The notes: generated by a model not told the origin, from the letters alone. A stretch of DNA of 64,000 bases from a bacterium (GCA_025782575.1 JALGYY010000017.1:1-64000); one strand, 5' to 3'; positions 43,765-53,271 are shown, counted from the first letter of the stretch. A program made the numbers and translations.

Positions 43765-45546
43765 TCAGGGCCCGGGGCTGAAGCGGAATCGGAGCGTCGC
43801 TTTTCTCGGTTCCAGGGCACCGTCAGCGACGTAGCGACACTGATAGGCTGCCGCGAGGGCGGGCCCCTCGAACTCGGGTGATGAGCTCCTGATAATCCAG
43901 GCATCCCGAACTCGCCCCCCACCTCCGACTTCCACCTCCACATCGACCTCACCGGAGGGGGTGGGGCTTCCCTCGTTAAACAGCGGATAGTCCGCCTCTA
44001 CTCTGCTTTCTAGACGGAGGGGGCCCGGTGGCCCGAGAATCGGAACAGTCTGTCCCTCCCGAAAAACTTCGATCTCTCCTTCACCCGGGAAGACTCGAAT
44101 TCTCCCGTACTCCTCATATGCCTCTTCCGCGATCGAGTCCTGTCTGCTTTCATGGATTTCGTCCCATGCCGCCCTCCAGAAGGCCAGGGAATCCTCGGAC
44201 ACTTCCACATCCCCTCGGTCGAAGTGTTCGATTGCGGCCTCGCTCCGCGGATAGCGTCGAATGAGGTCCCGTACCGTCGACACGCGAGCGCCTTCGTCAT
44301 CATCTCTCAATTTCATCAGATAAGCCTTGGCCGCCAGGGCCTTCGGCGCCAGTTCCGACTCGGGATAGTCGCGTGCCACCCGATCGTACCGTGGAAACGC
44401 CGAATCAATCTCGCCGAACTCGAAGAAGGAATTCTCCGCCAGCAGGAACTCCGCCTCGGCACTGTCGAGCACCCCTTCGGCCAGCTTGCTGAGCAGGATG
44501 GACTGCTCCCCGAGAGCAGCGGTAAGGCGGGACGCTTTTACTTTGGTTTCCGGTTCCGCCTGGTAGGTCGCTACTTTGCGAAAAGCACTCGCCGCTGAAT
44601 CCTTCCGGCCGTACTCGTACAGATAGATCTCGCCAAGCTCATAAGCCATCTCACCGGCCACCGGGGCGGATGGGGATCCATCAAGCGATTCCTCGTAGAG
44701 AGTGACGACTTCCTGTAACCGCCCCTCCGCGATCAGTGCCTGGCCCCATCGGTGATCGACCTGCATTGAGTCGATCCGGCTCGAAACTTCGGACCGAACC
44801 GTCTGCAGAAACTCGTACGTCTCTTCGTACCGTCCCTCGTCAATCAGAAGGTCCGCCAGATCAAGCGAAGTACGAAATCGCTCCGTCGGGAGAAGAACCG
44901 GATTATCGAGACGCCTCTCGTAGGCATCGCGGGCGGCAGCGTAGTTGCCTGCTTCTCGGTAGGAAGCGCCGAGAAAGACGCGTGCCCTGTCGGCATTGTC
45001 CGTGTTTCCTTCTTCCTTGAGGAAGCTCTCAAAACCACGGGCCGCTTCTTCGTAATTCCCCTGTTCATACTGGACGCGTGCATAGAGAAAGTCCGCCTCT
45101 CGCTTCCATCCGAGATTAGGGCTGTTCCGATAGGCTTCCAGAACGCTGACCGCCTCACCATATCGATCGAGGGCGACATACGTTTTGGCCTTGAAGAACC
45201 GAGCTTCCTCAGCAATCTTCGTGTTTCCATAATAGGAAGCGATCTCGTCGAATTTCCTGAGAGCTGCCAGATAGTCCCCTTTGGCGTACATGCACTTACC
45301 CATGAGAAGGACGGCGTCATCGACCCACTTGGAATCGGGATGCTCGACAATCACCTTGGCGCACTTTTTCATCGCTTTCTCATAGAGATCCAGGCCGATT
45401 TTGCCCCGTTTTTCTTCGGGCGTACCTGCTCTCGCCTCTTCAGCATCATCGTAGTATTTACGCGCGTTAAAAAAGGTGTTGTAGTACGCGCACCCGGACA
45501 AAACGAAGGAGACAAGCAAAATAGCGAGGAGACAGCGCCGGATCAT
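43765..45546 (-). CDS. TPR lipoprotein with C-terminal TonB-like domain
   Basis: The 593-residue protein has a lipoprotein signal (LVSFVLSGC) followed by AYYNTFFNARKYYDDAE, a start seen in many FCB-group TPR lipoproteins. Repeated TPR/BamD-like units fill about residues 30-440 (for example LLMGKCMYAKGDYLAALRKF, ARVQYEQGNYEEAARGFESF). The last 90 residues (VDVEVEVGGGGRVRDAWIIRSSSPEFEGPALAAAYQCRYV) match a TonB C-terminal fold. Such a fusion could link an outer-membrane complex to energy or peptidoglycan. It is the last gene of the dusB-lar-pyr operon and overlaps pyrC by 4 nt. Confidence 0.85.
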   Translation of the reverse strand: MIRRCLLAILLVSFVLSGCAYYNTFFNARKYYDDAEEARAGTPEEKRGKIGLDLYEKAMKKCAKVIVEHPDSKWVDDAVLLMGKCMYAKGDYLAALRKFDEIASYYGNTKIAEEARFFKAKTYVALDRYGEAVSVLEAYRNSPNLGWKREADFLYARVQYEQGNYEEAARGFESFLKEEGNTDNADRARVFLGASYREAGNYAAARDAYERRLDNPVLLPTERFRTSLDLADLLIDEGRYEETYEFLQTVRSEVSSRIDSMQVDHRWGQALIAEGRLQEVVTLYEESLDGSPSAPVAGEMAYELGEIYLYEYGRKDSAASAFRKVATYQAEPETKVKASRLTAALGEQSILLSKLAEGVLDSAEAEFLLAENSFFEFGEIDSAFPRYDRVARDYPESELAPKALAAKAYLMKLRDDDEGARVSTVRDLIRRYPRSEAAIEHFDRGDVEVSEDSLAFWRAAWDEIHESRQDSIAEEAYEEYGRIRVFPGEGEIEVFREGQTVPILGPPGPLRLESRVEADYPLFNEGSPTPSGEVDVEVEVGGGGRVRDAWIIRSSSPEFEGPALAAAYQCRYVADGALEPRKATLRFRFSPGP

Positions 45547-46865
45547 CGGGTGAGCGGCAGGGGAAAACGTGTGTTCGACTCTTCGGGTTGAACCGGTTCG
45601 ATCCGATCACCCCCGATGAAGAGCCCCATAATGGCTCCATAAAGGCGTTCGCCGGCAAACGGCGTATTCCGAGAAAGAGATTCGAACCTGGATGGATCAA
45701 CTACCTGGGAGCGTTCCGTATCGAACAGAGTGAGCGACGCCTTCCGTCCCTCCACAATGCCGAGGTGTTCTTTCCCGATCACCCCCGCCGGCCCCGACGT
45801 CATCCGTTCGATCAGCGTGGGGAGCGATAAGTGACCAGGCCGAACAAGATGGGTGAGCATGACAGCAAACGAGGTTTCAAGGCCGAGCACACCGAAAGGC
45901 GCGCGATCGAACTCGGTCTCTTTTTCGTGGATCCCGTGGGGAGCATGATCGGTGGCGACCACCTCGAGTACGCCGCTGGCCAGCGCTTCCCGCAGGGCGT
46001 CCCTGTCTCTCGATGTTCGGAGAGGAGGGTTCATTTTTCGATTGGTATCATATCCCGCAAGCGACTCGTCTGTGAGTGCGACGTAATGAGGAGCCGTTTC
46101 GCCGGTGACCGGAAGGCCCCTTTCCTTGGCACGTCGAACGAGTTCGGCTCCGTATGCGGTGGATACATGCTGAACATGCAGACGCCCGCCTGACAGCTCC
46201 GCGAGCCGGAGATCCCGGGCGATCCCGATTTCCTCCGCTGCGGCAGGAATCCCCTTGAGACCGAGTCGCGTGCTCACGACTCCTTCATTCATCACTCCGC
46301 CGCGGGAAAGAGTTTTGTCCTCCGGATGAGTGAGAATGGGAATGTCGAAGCTCTTCGAATACTCGAGAGCCCTTCTCATGAGATCGGAATCGGCTACGGG
46401 ATCGCCGTCATCAGTTACGGCCACCGCTCCGCCACGCACGAGATCGCCCATTTCAGCCAGTTTCTCGCCTTTACGCCCCTGCGTGATCGCTCCGGCCGGC
46501 CAGACTTTGACAGGACCCCACCGCTCCGCCTCCTCGATGACGAAACGGATCGAGGCATGCGTGTCCAGTGCAGGTTCCGTGTTCGGCATGCAGACGACGG
46601 CCCCGAACCCCCCGGCGGCGGCGGCGCGTACCCCTGTTTCGATCCGCTCAGCGTATTCCCGGCCCGGCTCGCGAAGGTGCACATGAATGTCGATGAACGA
46701 GGGGGTGAGCGTCATTCCCTCCGCCTCTATTTCGCTTACCTCGCCGTCTATGCGAATCTCTCCGCCCACCCGGGCTATCTTGCCCTCCTCGATCAGAAGG
46801 TCTCCCTTCCGATCGATACCGTTGGCCGGATCGAGTAGTCTGGCTTTTCTAATGAGCCATCGCAT
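45543..46865 (-). CDS. pyrC: Dihydroorotase, class I
   Basis: PyrC closes carbamoyl aspartate to dihydroorotate. The metal site begins DIHVHLREPG, continues VTDDGDPVAD (the class-I Asp ligand), THPEDKTLSRGG, HVQHVSTAYG and ends VVATDHAPHG. Length (440) is typical of the large class I form, which often associates with aspartate carbamoyltransferase, encoded immediately upstream with a 17-nt overlap. Confidence 0.96.
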   Translation of the reverse strand: MRWLIRKARLLDPANGIDRKGDLLIEEGKIARVGGEIRIDGEVSEIEAEGMTLTPSFIDIHVHLREPGREYAERIETGVRAAAAGGFGAVVCMPNTEPALDTHASIRFVIEEAERWGPVKVWPAGAITQGRKGEKLAEMGDLVRGGAVAVTDDGDPVADSDLMRRALEYSKSFDIPILTHPEDKTLSRGGVMNEGVVSTRLGLKGIPAAAEEIGIARDLRLAELSGGRLHVQHVSTAYGAELVRRAKERGLPVTGETAPHYVALTDESLAGYDTNRKMNPPLRTSRDRDALREALASGVLEVVATDHAPHGIHEKETEFDRAPFGVLGLETSFAVMLTHLVRPGHLSLPTLIERMTSGPAGVIGKEHLGIVEGRKASLTLFDTERSQVVDPSRFESLSRNTPFAGERLYGAIMGLFIGGDRIEPVQPEESNTRFPLPLTR

Positions 46866-47790
46866 CGTCTAGCTCTCCCCCCGAAAGTAGATAGAGAACC
46901 GCCATCCGAACAGCCACGCCGTTCGTTACCTGATCAAGAATAACCGATCGCACTCCATCGGCTACGTCCGGGGCGATTTCAACGCCCCGGTTCATTGGTC
47001 CGGGATGCATAATCAGACACGAGTCTTTGAGGGAATCCGCTCTTTTGCGACTGATCCCGTATTGCATGGCATATTCGCGGAGGGACGGAAAGAAGTGCTG
47101 GCCCTGTCGCTCCATCTGAATGCGGAGCACCATGACAACGTCTGCGCCCTGGATCGCCTTATCGAGATCGCTCTCGATCCGCGCGCCGAAATTCTCCATC
47201 CCCGGTGCGAGAAATGTAGGGGGTGAACAGATGGTGATGTCAGCCCCCACCGCGCCGAGTCCCCACAGATTCGACCGGGCTACCCTGCTGTGGAGCGCAT
47301 CCCCCACGATGACGACCTTGAGCCCTTCGAAGCTCCCGAACTTCTGCCTTATTGTAAAGAGATCAAGCAACGCCTGCGTGGGATGTTCGTGACACCCGTC
47401 TCCCGCATTGATGACCGCCACGTCGATCCGGGAAGCGAGAAAGTGCGCCGCTCCGGCCGAGGAATGGCGCACGATCAGGAAATCGACTTTCATCGCTTCC
47501 AGATTGCGCACCGTGTCGACCAGCGTTTCCCCTTTTTCACTGCTCGACATCTTGGTCGAAATCGACACCGAGTCCGCCGATAGCCTCTTTTCCGCCAGCT
47601 CGAATGACACTCTCGTTCTGGTACTCGGCTCGAAGAAGAGATTGACCGCCGTCTTCCCCCGCAATGTCGGCACTTTGGGAATCTTGCGTTCCAGAATCTC
47701 TTTGAATGATTCCGCCGTGTTCAAGATCGTTTCGATCTCGCTTCGAGAAACACCTTCGAGACCGAGTAGATGTTTGCGCGAAAGTTTCAC
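46849..47790 (-). CDS. pyrB: Aspartate carbamoyltransferase catalytic subunit
   Basis: PyrB forms carbamoyl aspartate. Carbamoyl-phosphate motif FFEPSTRTRVSFELAEKRL and aspartate-side motifs GDGCHEHPTQALLDLFTI and MHPGPMNRGVEI are intact; length is 313. No regulatory pyrI is seen. It overlaps both pyrR (4 nt) and pyrC (17 nt), so the three pyrimidine genes are coupled. Confidence 0.97.
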   Translation of the reverse strand: MKLSRKHLLGLEGVSRSEIETILNTAESFKEILERKIPKVPTLRGKTAVNLFFEPSTRTRVSFELAEKRLSADSVSISTKMSSSEKGETLVDTVRNLEAMKVDFLIVRHSSAGAAHFLASRIDVAVINAGDGCHEHPTQALLDLFTIRQKFGSFEGLKVVIVGDALHSRVARSNLWGLGAVGADITICSPPTFLAPGMENFGARIESDLDKAIQGADVVMVLRIQMERQGQHFFPSLREYAMQYGISRKRADSLKDSCLIMHPGPMNRGVEIAPDVADGVRSVILDQVTNGVAVRMAVLYLLSGGELDDAMAH

Positions 47791-48329
47791 GTTTTCCTCC
47801 GAATAACCTGAACGCCGTCTCTTCCTTCCACCTCTGTAAGTTCGACCTCGACAATCTCGTCTTCAGCTGTAAAAAGATGTTCACCCACAAAATCAGCTGA
47901 GATGGGAAGCTCTCTATGGCCGCGATCGATCAGCACAGACAACAGCACGCGTTTCGCCCGGCCGAGATCAATCAGCGCGTCGAGTGCCGCTCGAATCGTC
48001 CGTCCCGTGTAGAGAACATCATCGACCAGGACGATGACCTTACCTTCGACATCGAAGAGGATTTCACTCCCTTTCAGAATCGGTTGCTTGGCGACCGTCT
48101 GCAGATCATCCCGATATAAAGTAATGTCGAGAATCCCGAGAGGGACGCGGGTCCCCTCGATTCTTTCGATCTCATTGACTATGCGTGATGCCAGATGGGC
48201 GCCCCGCGTGCGAATTCCGACAATCGCCACATCATCTACGCCTCGATTCATTTCAAGAATCTGGTGGGAGAGCCTCGTCACCGCCCACTGAATTTCACGG
48301 CTTCCCATAATGGTTCGATCGGTCGTCAT
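47787..48329 (-). CDS. pyrR: Pyrimidine operon attenuator / uracil phosphoribosyltransferase PyrR
   Basis: The 180-residue protein has the PRPP loop VIVLVDDVLYTGRTIRAALDAL and the PyrR start IMGSREIQWAVTRLSHQI. In Bacillus it binds pyr mRNA to attenuate transcription in response to UMP. Here no leader region exists directly upstream, because its start overlaps larC by 4 nt. Control would therefore have to act on an upstream leader of the operon, or the protein may be mainly a salvage enzyme. Confidence 0.95.
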   Translation of the reverse strand: MTTDRTIMGSREIQWAVTRLSHQILEMNRGVDDVAIVGIRTRGAHLASRIVNEIERIEGTRVPLGILDITLYRDDLQTVAKQPILKGSEILFDVEGKVIVLVDDVLYTGRTIRAALDALIDLGRAKRVLLSVLIDRGHRELPISADFVGEHLFTAEDEIVEVELTEVEGRDGVQVIRRKT

Positions 48330-49495
48330 TCCCGGTCAACTCCTTCGCGCCAGATCGTCTCCCAGACAACTCGGATCGGAATCCCCATACGCCTGGCGAT
48401 CGACGCGAGGTCATCAAACTCCGGAGTCCGTCTGATTTTTCCGTCGGGGAGCCGCGCCGTCTTAAAACGGACAGTACCGAAAGCAGTCTCCCTCTCTTCC
48501 ACTTCGCGGGAGAGGGCATGTCGGTCGACCTCATGAACCCGGACACCGAGAGTCCCGGTTTCGAGCATGAGGAATTCGGTAAGCCTCGATCCGTCCTCCG
48601 GGCGGGCGATGATTGTCACACGATGTCCGGGGCGGTTCTTCTTCATCACGATCGATGTAAGACTGAGATCGAGCGCCCCGGCTGCGAGGGCCCGATCAAA
48701 AAGCCCCCCCAGAATTTCAGCAGGAATATCGTCTACGTCTGTCTCGAGGACGACGACACGTTCTGTGCCGTGACCTTCCACCGTCTCCCCGATCTGAAGC
48801 CGGAGAACATTGGGCAGACCCTCTCGTTCAGCACTGCCGATGCCGTACCCGATCGATTCCAATCGATAGGCGGGCGGTGGGCCGAAACTATCAGTCAACC
48901 CGACAAGAAGCGCCGCACCCGTCGGCGTCAGAAGCTCACCTTCGACTCTGCTCGGGCGAACCGGGCGGCCTAACAGAATCTCGGCGGTAGCCGGCGCCGG
49001 AACGGGGAGTGTGCCGTGTGCGCATTCCACTGTACCGCTTCCTACGGCCGGCACCCCGGAGTAGACCGCCTCTACCCCCATCAGATGCAGGCCGGCGATC
49101 GATCCGACAATGTCCACGATCGAGTCGACAGCACCGACCTCATGAAAGTGTACTTTTTCGAGCAAAACACCATGAACCTTTGCTTCCGCCTCGCCTAGAA
49201 GCCGAAAAACCGCTTTGGCGCGCTCTTTCACTACGGCCGGAAGCTCGGCTTCATCAATCATACCAGCGATTTCGGGATAGTGACGCGCTTTCGTTTCGGG
49301 GGGCGCCTTGACCACCAGTCGTGTTCCGGCGATCCCGTTCCGACTGTCCCGCGTAGCTTCGAATTCAAATGGGGGAAGGGAAAGTGTGCGAAGGGAATCA
49401 CGAAGAGAATCGAGCGAAAGACCGGAATCAAGAAGCGCGGCGAGAATCATATCCCCGCTCGCCCCCGACGGGCAATCAAAGTATCCGACCTTCAT
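48326..49495 (-). CDS. larC: Nickel pincer cofactor biosynthesis protein LarC
   Basis: LarC inserts nickel into the pyridinium-dithio(mono)carboxylate mononucleotide cofactor using CTP. The protein (389 residues) begins YFDCPSGASGDMILAALLDSG, has VHFHEVGAVDSIVDIVG, TPTGAALL and a C-terminal ETDVDDIPAEILG domain, all family features. Some species split larC into two frames; here it is one intact frame. It overlaps larB and pyrR by 4 nt each. LarE and LarA are not in the window. Confidence 0.94.
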   Translation of the reverse strand: MKVGYFDCPSGASGDMILAALLDSGLSLDSLRDSLRTLSLPPFEFEATRDSRNGIAGTRLVVKAPPETKARHYPEIAGMIDEAELPAVVKERAKAVFRLLGEAEAKVHGVLLEKVHFHEVGAVDSIVDIVGSIAGLHLMGVEAVYSGVPAVGSGTVECAHGTLPVPAPATAEILLGRPVRPSRVEGELLTPTGAALLVGLTDSFGPPPAYRLESIGYGIGSAEREGLPNVLRLQIGETVEGHGTERVVVLETDVDDIPAEILGGLFDRALAAGALDLSLTSIVMKKNRPGHRVTIIARPEDGSRLTEFLMLETGTLGVRVHEVDRHALSREVEERETAFGTVRFKTARLPDGKIRRTPEFDDLASIARRMGIPIRVVWETIWREGVDRE

Positions 49496-50250
49496 CTACC
49501 CCCCTGACTGGATCGGAGGATCCGGTGGGCGGCGCACGCCGCGCCAAAACCGTTATCAATGTTTACTACGGTAACGCCTGAAGCGCAACTGTTCAGCATT
49601 CCGAACAGGGCGGTCATTCCGCCGAGCGCTGTTCCATAGCCGATGCTCGTCGGCACGCCGACAACAGGAACGGAAGTCAACCCGGCCACCACAGAGACGA
49701 GTGCGCCCTCCATGCCGGCGAGCACGAGAATGACCCGGGCACGGCGCATTCTCTCTTCCTGAGCGATCACTCTGTGAATACCGGCGACCCCCACATCGTA
49801 AATCGGATCGGGGTCGTGGCCGAGAGAGCGAAGCGTTTCAATCGCTTCCTCCGCCACAGGAATGTCAGACGTACCGGCGGTGAGCACTGCTACCGGATGT
49901 CCCTTCTCGGGCTCCTGCTGAATCGCTACCGCAATTCGTCCCTTTTCATTGTAGCGGATGCCGGGAATTCGCTTCCCGATCACATCGAATTTATCGGGTG
50001 AAAGCCTGGTAGCCAGCAGATTGCTGCCCGATTTGTAGATCGCCTGTGAGATGGCGAGGATCTCTTCCGCCGCTTTTCCTTCGCAAAAGATCGCCTCCGG
50101 CCATCCCTGGCGGAGAGTGCGGTGATGATCGACCCTGGCGAACTCCAGGTCCTCATATGGGAGGGTACGCAGCTTCTCGAGGGCATCGGCGCTCCTCGTA
50201 TCCCCCCGGGCAACCGATTCGAGAAGTTCCAGTAACGCATCAGGCCGCAT
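49492..50250 (-). CDS. larB: Nickel pincer cofactor biosynthesis protein LarB
   Basis: LarB carboxylates and hydrolyses nicotinate adenine dinucleotide, the first step of the pincer cofactor. It resembles PurE: VLTAGTSDIPVAEEA, DVGVAGIHR, LAGMEGALVSVVAGL and VGVPTSIGYG are seen. The start ATG at 50250 (MRPDALLELLESV) has GAGGGA upstream and overlaps dusB by 11 nt. With larC immediately downstream the pair is clear. Confidence 0.94.
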   Translation of the reverse strand: MRPDALLELLESVARGDTRSADALEKLRTLPYEDLEFARVDHHRTLRQGWPEAIFCEGKAAEEILAISQAIYKSGSNLLATRLSPDKFDVIGKRIPGIRYNEKGRIAVAIQQEPEKGHPVAVLTAGTSDIPVAEEAIETLRSLGHDPDPIYDVGVAGIHRVIAQEERMRRARVILVLAGMEGALVSVVAGLTSVPVVGVPTSIGYGTALGGMTALFGMLNSCASGVTVVNIDNGFGAACAAHRILRSSQGGR

Positions 50251-51232
50251 GGGGCCGTCCCTCTCGCTCCTGCGCGCTGAAGAACTCTTCGAGCAACTCT
50301 TCAAGATGCGTCCGGCGATCGATCTTGTTGACGCGATTCCGAAATGCGGCGCTCCCCGGAAGCCCCTTGGTATAGGCGGATAAATGGCGGCGGAACTCGG
50401 GGATTCCACGGCGCTCACCCCGTTCGTCGATCTGAAGGCCGATGTGTTCGAGCACCACGGCGAGCCGTTCGGCCGGTGTCGGAGGTGCGGGGTTCTTTTC
50501 TCCGGCCATTCGGGCCGCGACGTCCCGGAAGACCCACGGGTTACCGATCGCGCCCCTGCCGATCATGACCGCCCGGCACCCCGTTTCTTTCATGCGACGC
50601 TCGGCCGCTGACGGACCGGTCACGTCCCCATTCCCGATGATCGGGATCGAGACTAAGTCGACGGCCTTTCGGATCCAATCCCAGTTCGCTGTCCCCGAAT
50701 ACCCCTGCGACCTGGTCCTTCCGTGAATCGTGAGGGCGGATCCACCTTCCCCTTCTACGATCCTTGCGATCTCTTCAACCACGATCGTCCCTTCGTCCCA
50801 GCCGGTCCGCATCTTGCAGGTCACCGGAATGGTCACGTTTTTCACCGTCTTCTGAACGATCGCGCGAATCCGGGCGGGGTCCCTGAGGAGCGCCGCTCCT
50901 TTGTCTTTCTTCACGAACTTGGGTACGGGACAACCGAAATTGAGATCAATCAGGTCGGGTGACACCAGATCTTCGATGATCCGCGCGGCGAGTGCGATCC
51001 TCTCGGCATCACAGCCGAAGATCTGAATTCCGATCGGCCTCTCTTCGGGGTCAAAGCGGGCGAGGTCGAGCGTTCGGGCGTTCATCATATTGATTCCGTC
51101 CGCTGAGACGGTCTCGGAATAGACAACCGCCGCTCCGTACCGCCTGCAAAGCTTCCGGAACGCTTTTGTGGTCACACCACAGAGAGGCGCGAGAAACGCA
51201 CCATCATCCAGTTTGAGATTACCGAGGTCCAT
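50240..51232 (-). CDS. dusB: tRNA-dihydrouridine synthase
   Basis: Dus enzymes reduce uridine in tRNA D-loops using FMN and NADPH. The 330-residue protein has APLCGVTTKAFRKL, catalytic Cys in NFGCPVPKFVKKDKGAALL, ALTIHGRTRSQGYSG and IPIIGNGDVTG. The gene heads the dusB-larB-larC-pyrRBC run; the DusB assignment, rather than DusA or DusC, is by general resemblance. Confidence 0.92.
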   Translation of the reverse strand: MDLGNLKLDDGAFLAPLCGVTTKAFRKLCRRYGAAVVYSETVSADGINMMNARTLDLARFDPEERPIGIQIFGCDAERIALAARIIEDLVSPDLIDLNFGCPVPKFVKKDKGAALLRDPARIRAIVQKTVKNVTIPVTCKMRTGWDEGTIVVEEIARIVEGEGGSALTIHGRTRSQGYSGTANWDWIRKAVDLVSIPIIGNGDVTGPSAAERRMKETGCRAVMIGRGAIGNPWVFRDVAARMAGEKNPAPPTPAERLAVVLEHIGLQIDERGERRGIPEFRRHLSAYTKGLPGSAAFRNRVNKIDRRTHLEELLEEFFSAQEREGRPHAA

Positions 51233-51290
51233 AGCCTGATTCTAAAGCAAGTTCCCGAGGGAGCCAAGGGGCGCGAACGGTTTCAGCGGG

Positions 51291-51335
51291 CAATTAAAGA
51301 GGGGGGAGCGGCAACTTTCGGTCCGCTCCCCCCTC
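51291..51335 (-). terminator. Intrinsic terminator after ctpA
   Basis: Two perfect 13-nt arms (51299-51311 and 51323-51335) enclose an 11-nt loop; on the minus strand the stem is followed by TTTAATT. It separates ctpA from the dusB operon. Confidence 0.8.
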
Positions 51336-51357
51336 AGAGTAGTCTGCTATCGGATCG

Positions 51358-53013
51358 TCAGTCGCTGGCACCGATGTACTCCGTGGCGCCCAGCTGATCC
51401 TCTCCCTCGCCTTCCTCGTCTGTCTTCTCAGCGGCGGCGAGGGCCTCGCGGGCAGCTTTGTGGGTCTCGGTAACGGCGAGGAGATCCGCTGATCCACCAT
51501 ATTCCTTGAACAGGTCGAACGTTCGCTGAAGCTGGTCATCCACCTCAACGGTCACTTCAAACGCCGCCTGCTCGCCGAAGAGCTTTCGGAAAATCTCTCT
51601 CTTAATACCGTTTCGGAGATAGTCGATTGACTCGTCCCACTCCTCTTCGGTGTACTCCTCTTCCGTCGCGTCGATCTCCTCATGGAAATCGGCAAACACC
51701 TCATCGGATACTTCCCAGTCACGATCCACTTCATGATGGGCCGTATATTCGATGGCGAATTTCCAGTAAACCTGCTTTCTCTCGGCAATCTCTTCAAGCC
51801 TGGTGGCATAACGCTGATCGATCTGAATGTCAGGGGTGATTCCGCCACCACCGTAGACTGTTCTACCCTGGTTCTTAGTCAGAAAGATCTCTTTTTCCTC
51901 GCCATCTTCGACGTCTTCCATGGCGAGCTCGCCCCTTCGGCGTAGATGAGTATCGTCCTTGTGAATACTACGGCCACTCGGCGTATAGTACTTCGCGGTC
52001 GTGAGCTTGAGACCTGTGTCCTGAGAGAGGGGGAGCACCGATTGCACCGACCCTTTGCCGAAAGTGGTATTCCCTACCACAAGTCCCCTGTCCCAATCCT
52101 GGATCGCGCCGGAGACTATCTCCGAGGCGCTCGCCGACCCACCGTCAACGAGAACGACGAGTGGGTAGTCTCCATGACGGGAGTTCGCCCTGTCTACGAA
52201 CCGGTTATTCGTGTTCCGCTTACGCCCTTTGGTGTAAGTGATCAGCTGGCCGCTATCGAGAAAGAGATCGGATACTTCCACTGCCTGATCGAGCAGGCCG
52301 CCCGGGTTGGAGCGGAGGTCGAGAACGAGACCATTGATCCCCACTCCCTCGAGGCTGTCCAGAGTCGCCGATAATTCGCTGCTCGTTCTTTTGGAAAACT
52401 GGGAGACCCGCACGTACCCGACGCCGTCTTCGTTGATGTATTTGTTTCGGACGGATTTGAGTTTGATAATCGCGCGGGTGATCGTGTAATCCAGCAGCTC
52501 GTCCACACCTTCCCGTCTGATCCTGATCTCTACCTCTGATCCCTCGGGACCGCGCAGACGTTTTACGGCATCTTCAGACGTAAACCCTTTGGTCGGTTCG
52601 CCGTCGATATAAAGAATCTTATCCCCCGCCTGTATACCGAGGCGGGATGCAGGAGTCCCTTCGATCGGGGAAATCACGGTGAGAACATTATTTCTGATTG
52701 AGATGACGATCCCCAGGCCACCAAAGCTCCCCTTGGTACCGACCATCAGGTCACGAAACTGTTTGGTGTCAAGAAACTGCGTATGGGGGTCGAGAGTCTT
52801 CAGCATTCCGCGGATCCCGCCGACGATCAGCTCCCTCATTTCCACTTCATCGACATAGTCTGATTGAACTCGCTGGAGTACTTCACTGAAGAGATTGAGA
52901 TCACGGTAGATATTCCCGTCATCATCAGAAGCGATGGTCGTCCCGGGAAGGGACAGAATGAACATGGGAAGAACCCAGAAAAGAATTCTTAACTTCCGGG
53001 AGGGTCGCGGCAT
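51358..53013 (-). CDS. ctpA: Carboxyl-terminal processing protease (S41)
   Basis: This is an envelope serine protease. A signal peptide (LFWVLPMFILSLPGTTIAS) precedes a PDZ domain (about 90-170, GLGIVISIRNN ... RLGIQAGDKILYIDG) and the S41 core. Catalytic Ser is in VDGGSASASEIV and Lys in TFGKGSVQS. Length (551) exceeds most CtpA proteins because of an acidic C-terminal extension with a probable coiled region. The ATG at 53013 has AAGGAG nine nt upstream. It has its own upstream region of about 260 nt and a strong terminator. Confidence 0.94.
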   Translation of the reverse strand: MPRPSRKLRILFWVLPMFILSLPGTTIASDDDGNIYRDLNLFSEVLQRVQSDYVDEVEMRELIVGGIRGMLKTLDPHTQFLDTKQFRDLMVGTKGSFGGLGIVISIRNNVLTVISPIEGTPASRLGIQAGDKILYIDGEPTKGFTSEDAVKRLRGPEGSEVEIRIRREGVDELLDYTITRAIIKLKSVRNKYINEDGVGYVRVSQFSKRTSSELSATLDSLEGVGINGLVLDLRSNPGGLLDQAVEVSDLFLDSGQLITYTKGRKRNTNNRFVDRANSRHGDYPLVVLVDGGSASASEIVSGAIQDWDRGLVVGNTTFGKGSVQSVLPLSQDTGLKLTTAKYYTPSGRSIHKDDTHLRRRGELAMEDVEDGEEKEIFLTKNQGRTVYGGGGITPDIQIDQRYATRLEEIAERKQVYWKFAIEYTAHHEVDRDWEVSDEVFADFHEEIDATEEEYTEEEWDESIDYLRNGIKREIFRKLFGEQAAFEVTVEVDDQLQRTFDLFKEYGGSADLLAVTETHKAAREALAAAEKTDEEGEGEDQLGATEYIGASD

Positions 53014-53271
53014 GGTCGCTCTCCTTGTTTGGTTGGTCCTGCTCTCGTCTGCGCGCGTCCAAGGAGATCCGAATCGGGCCAGGTCGACCCGAGAGCCCCC
53101 TCTCCAAACGACACCCCTGAATTGCAGCTCTGTTCCGCAGCAAAAGGGCTTATTACCCAAGTACTTACCACAAATAAGACGATTCGGGGGGGGGTAAGCA
53201 CCCAAAAAACCGCCTTATCCCCTTTTCGGCAGATGAGTGGTCACAATCAAGTAAGCCGGATGAGGATCGCG

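Noticed and set aside
49492-50418. Longer LarB start at 50418
   Set aside because: It would add 56 residues read from inside dusB; the ATG at 50250 has a ribosome binding site and the family N-terminus.
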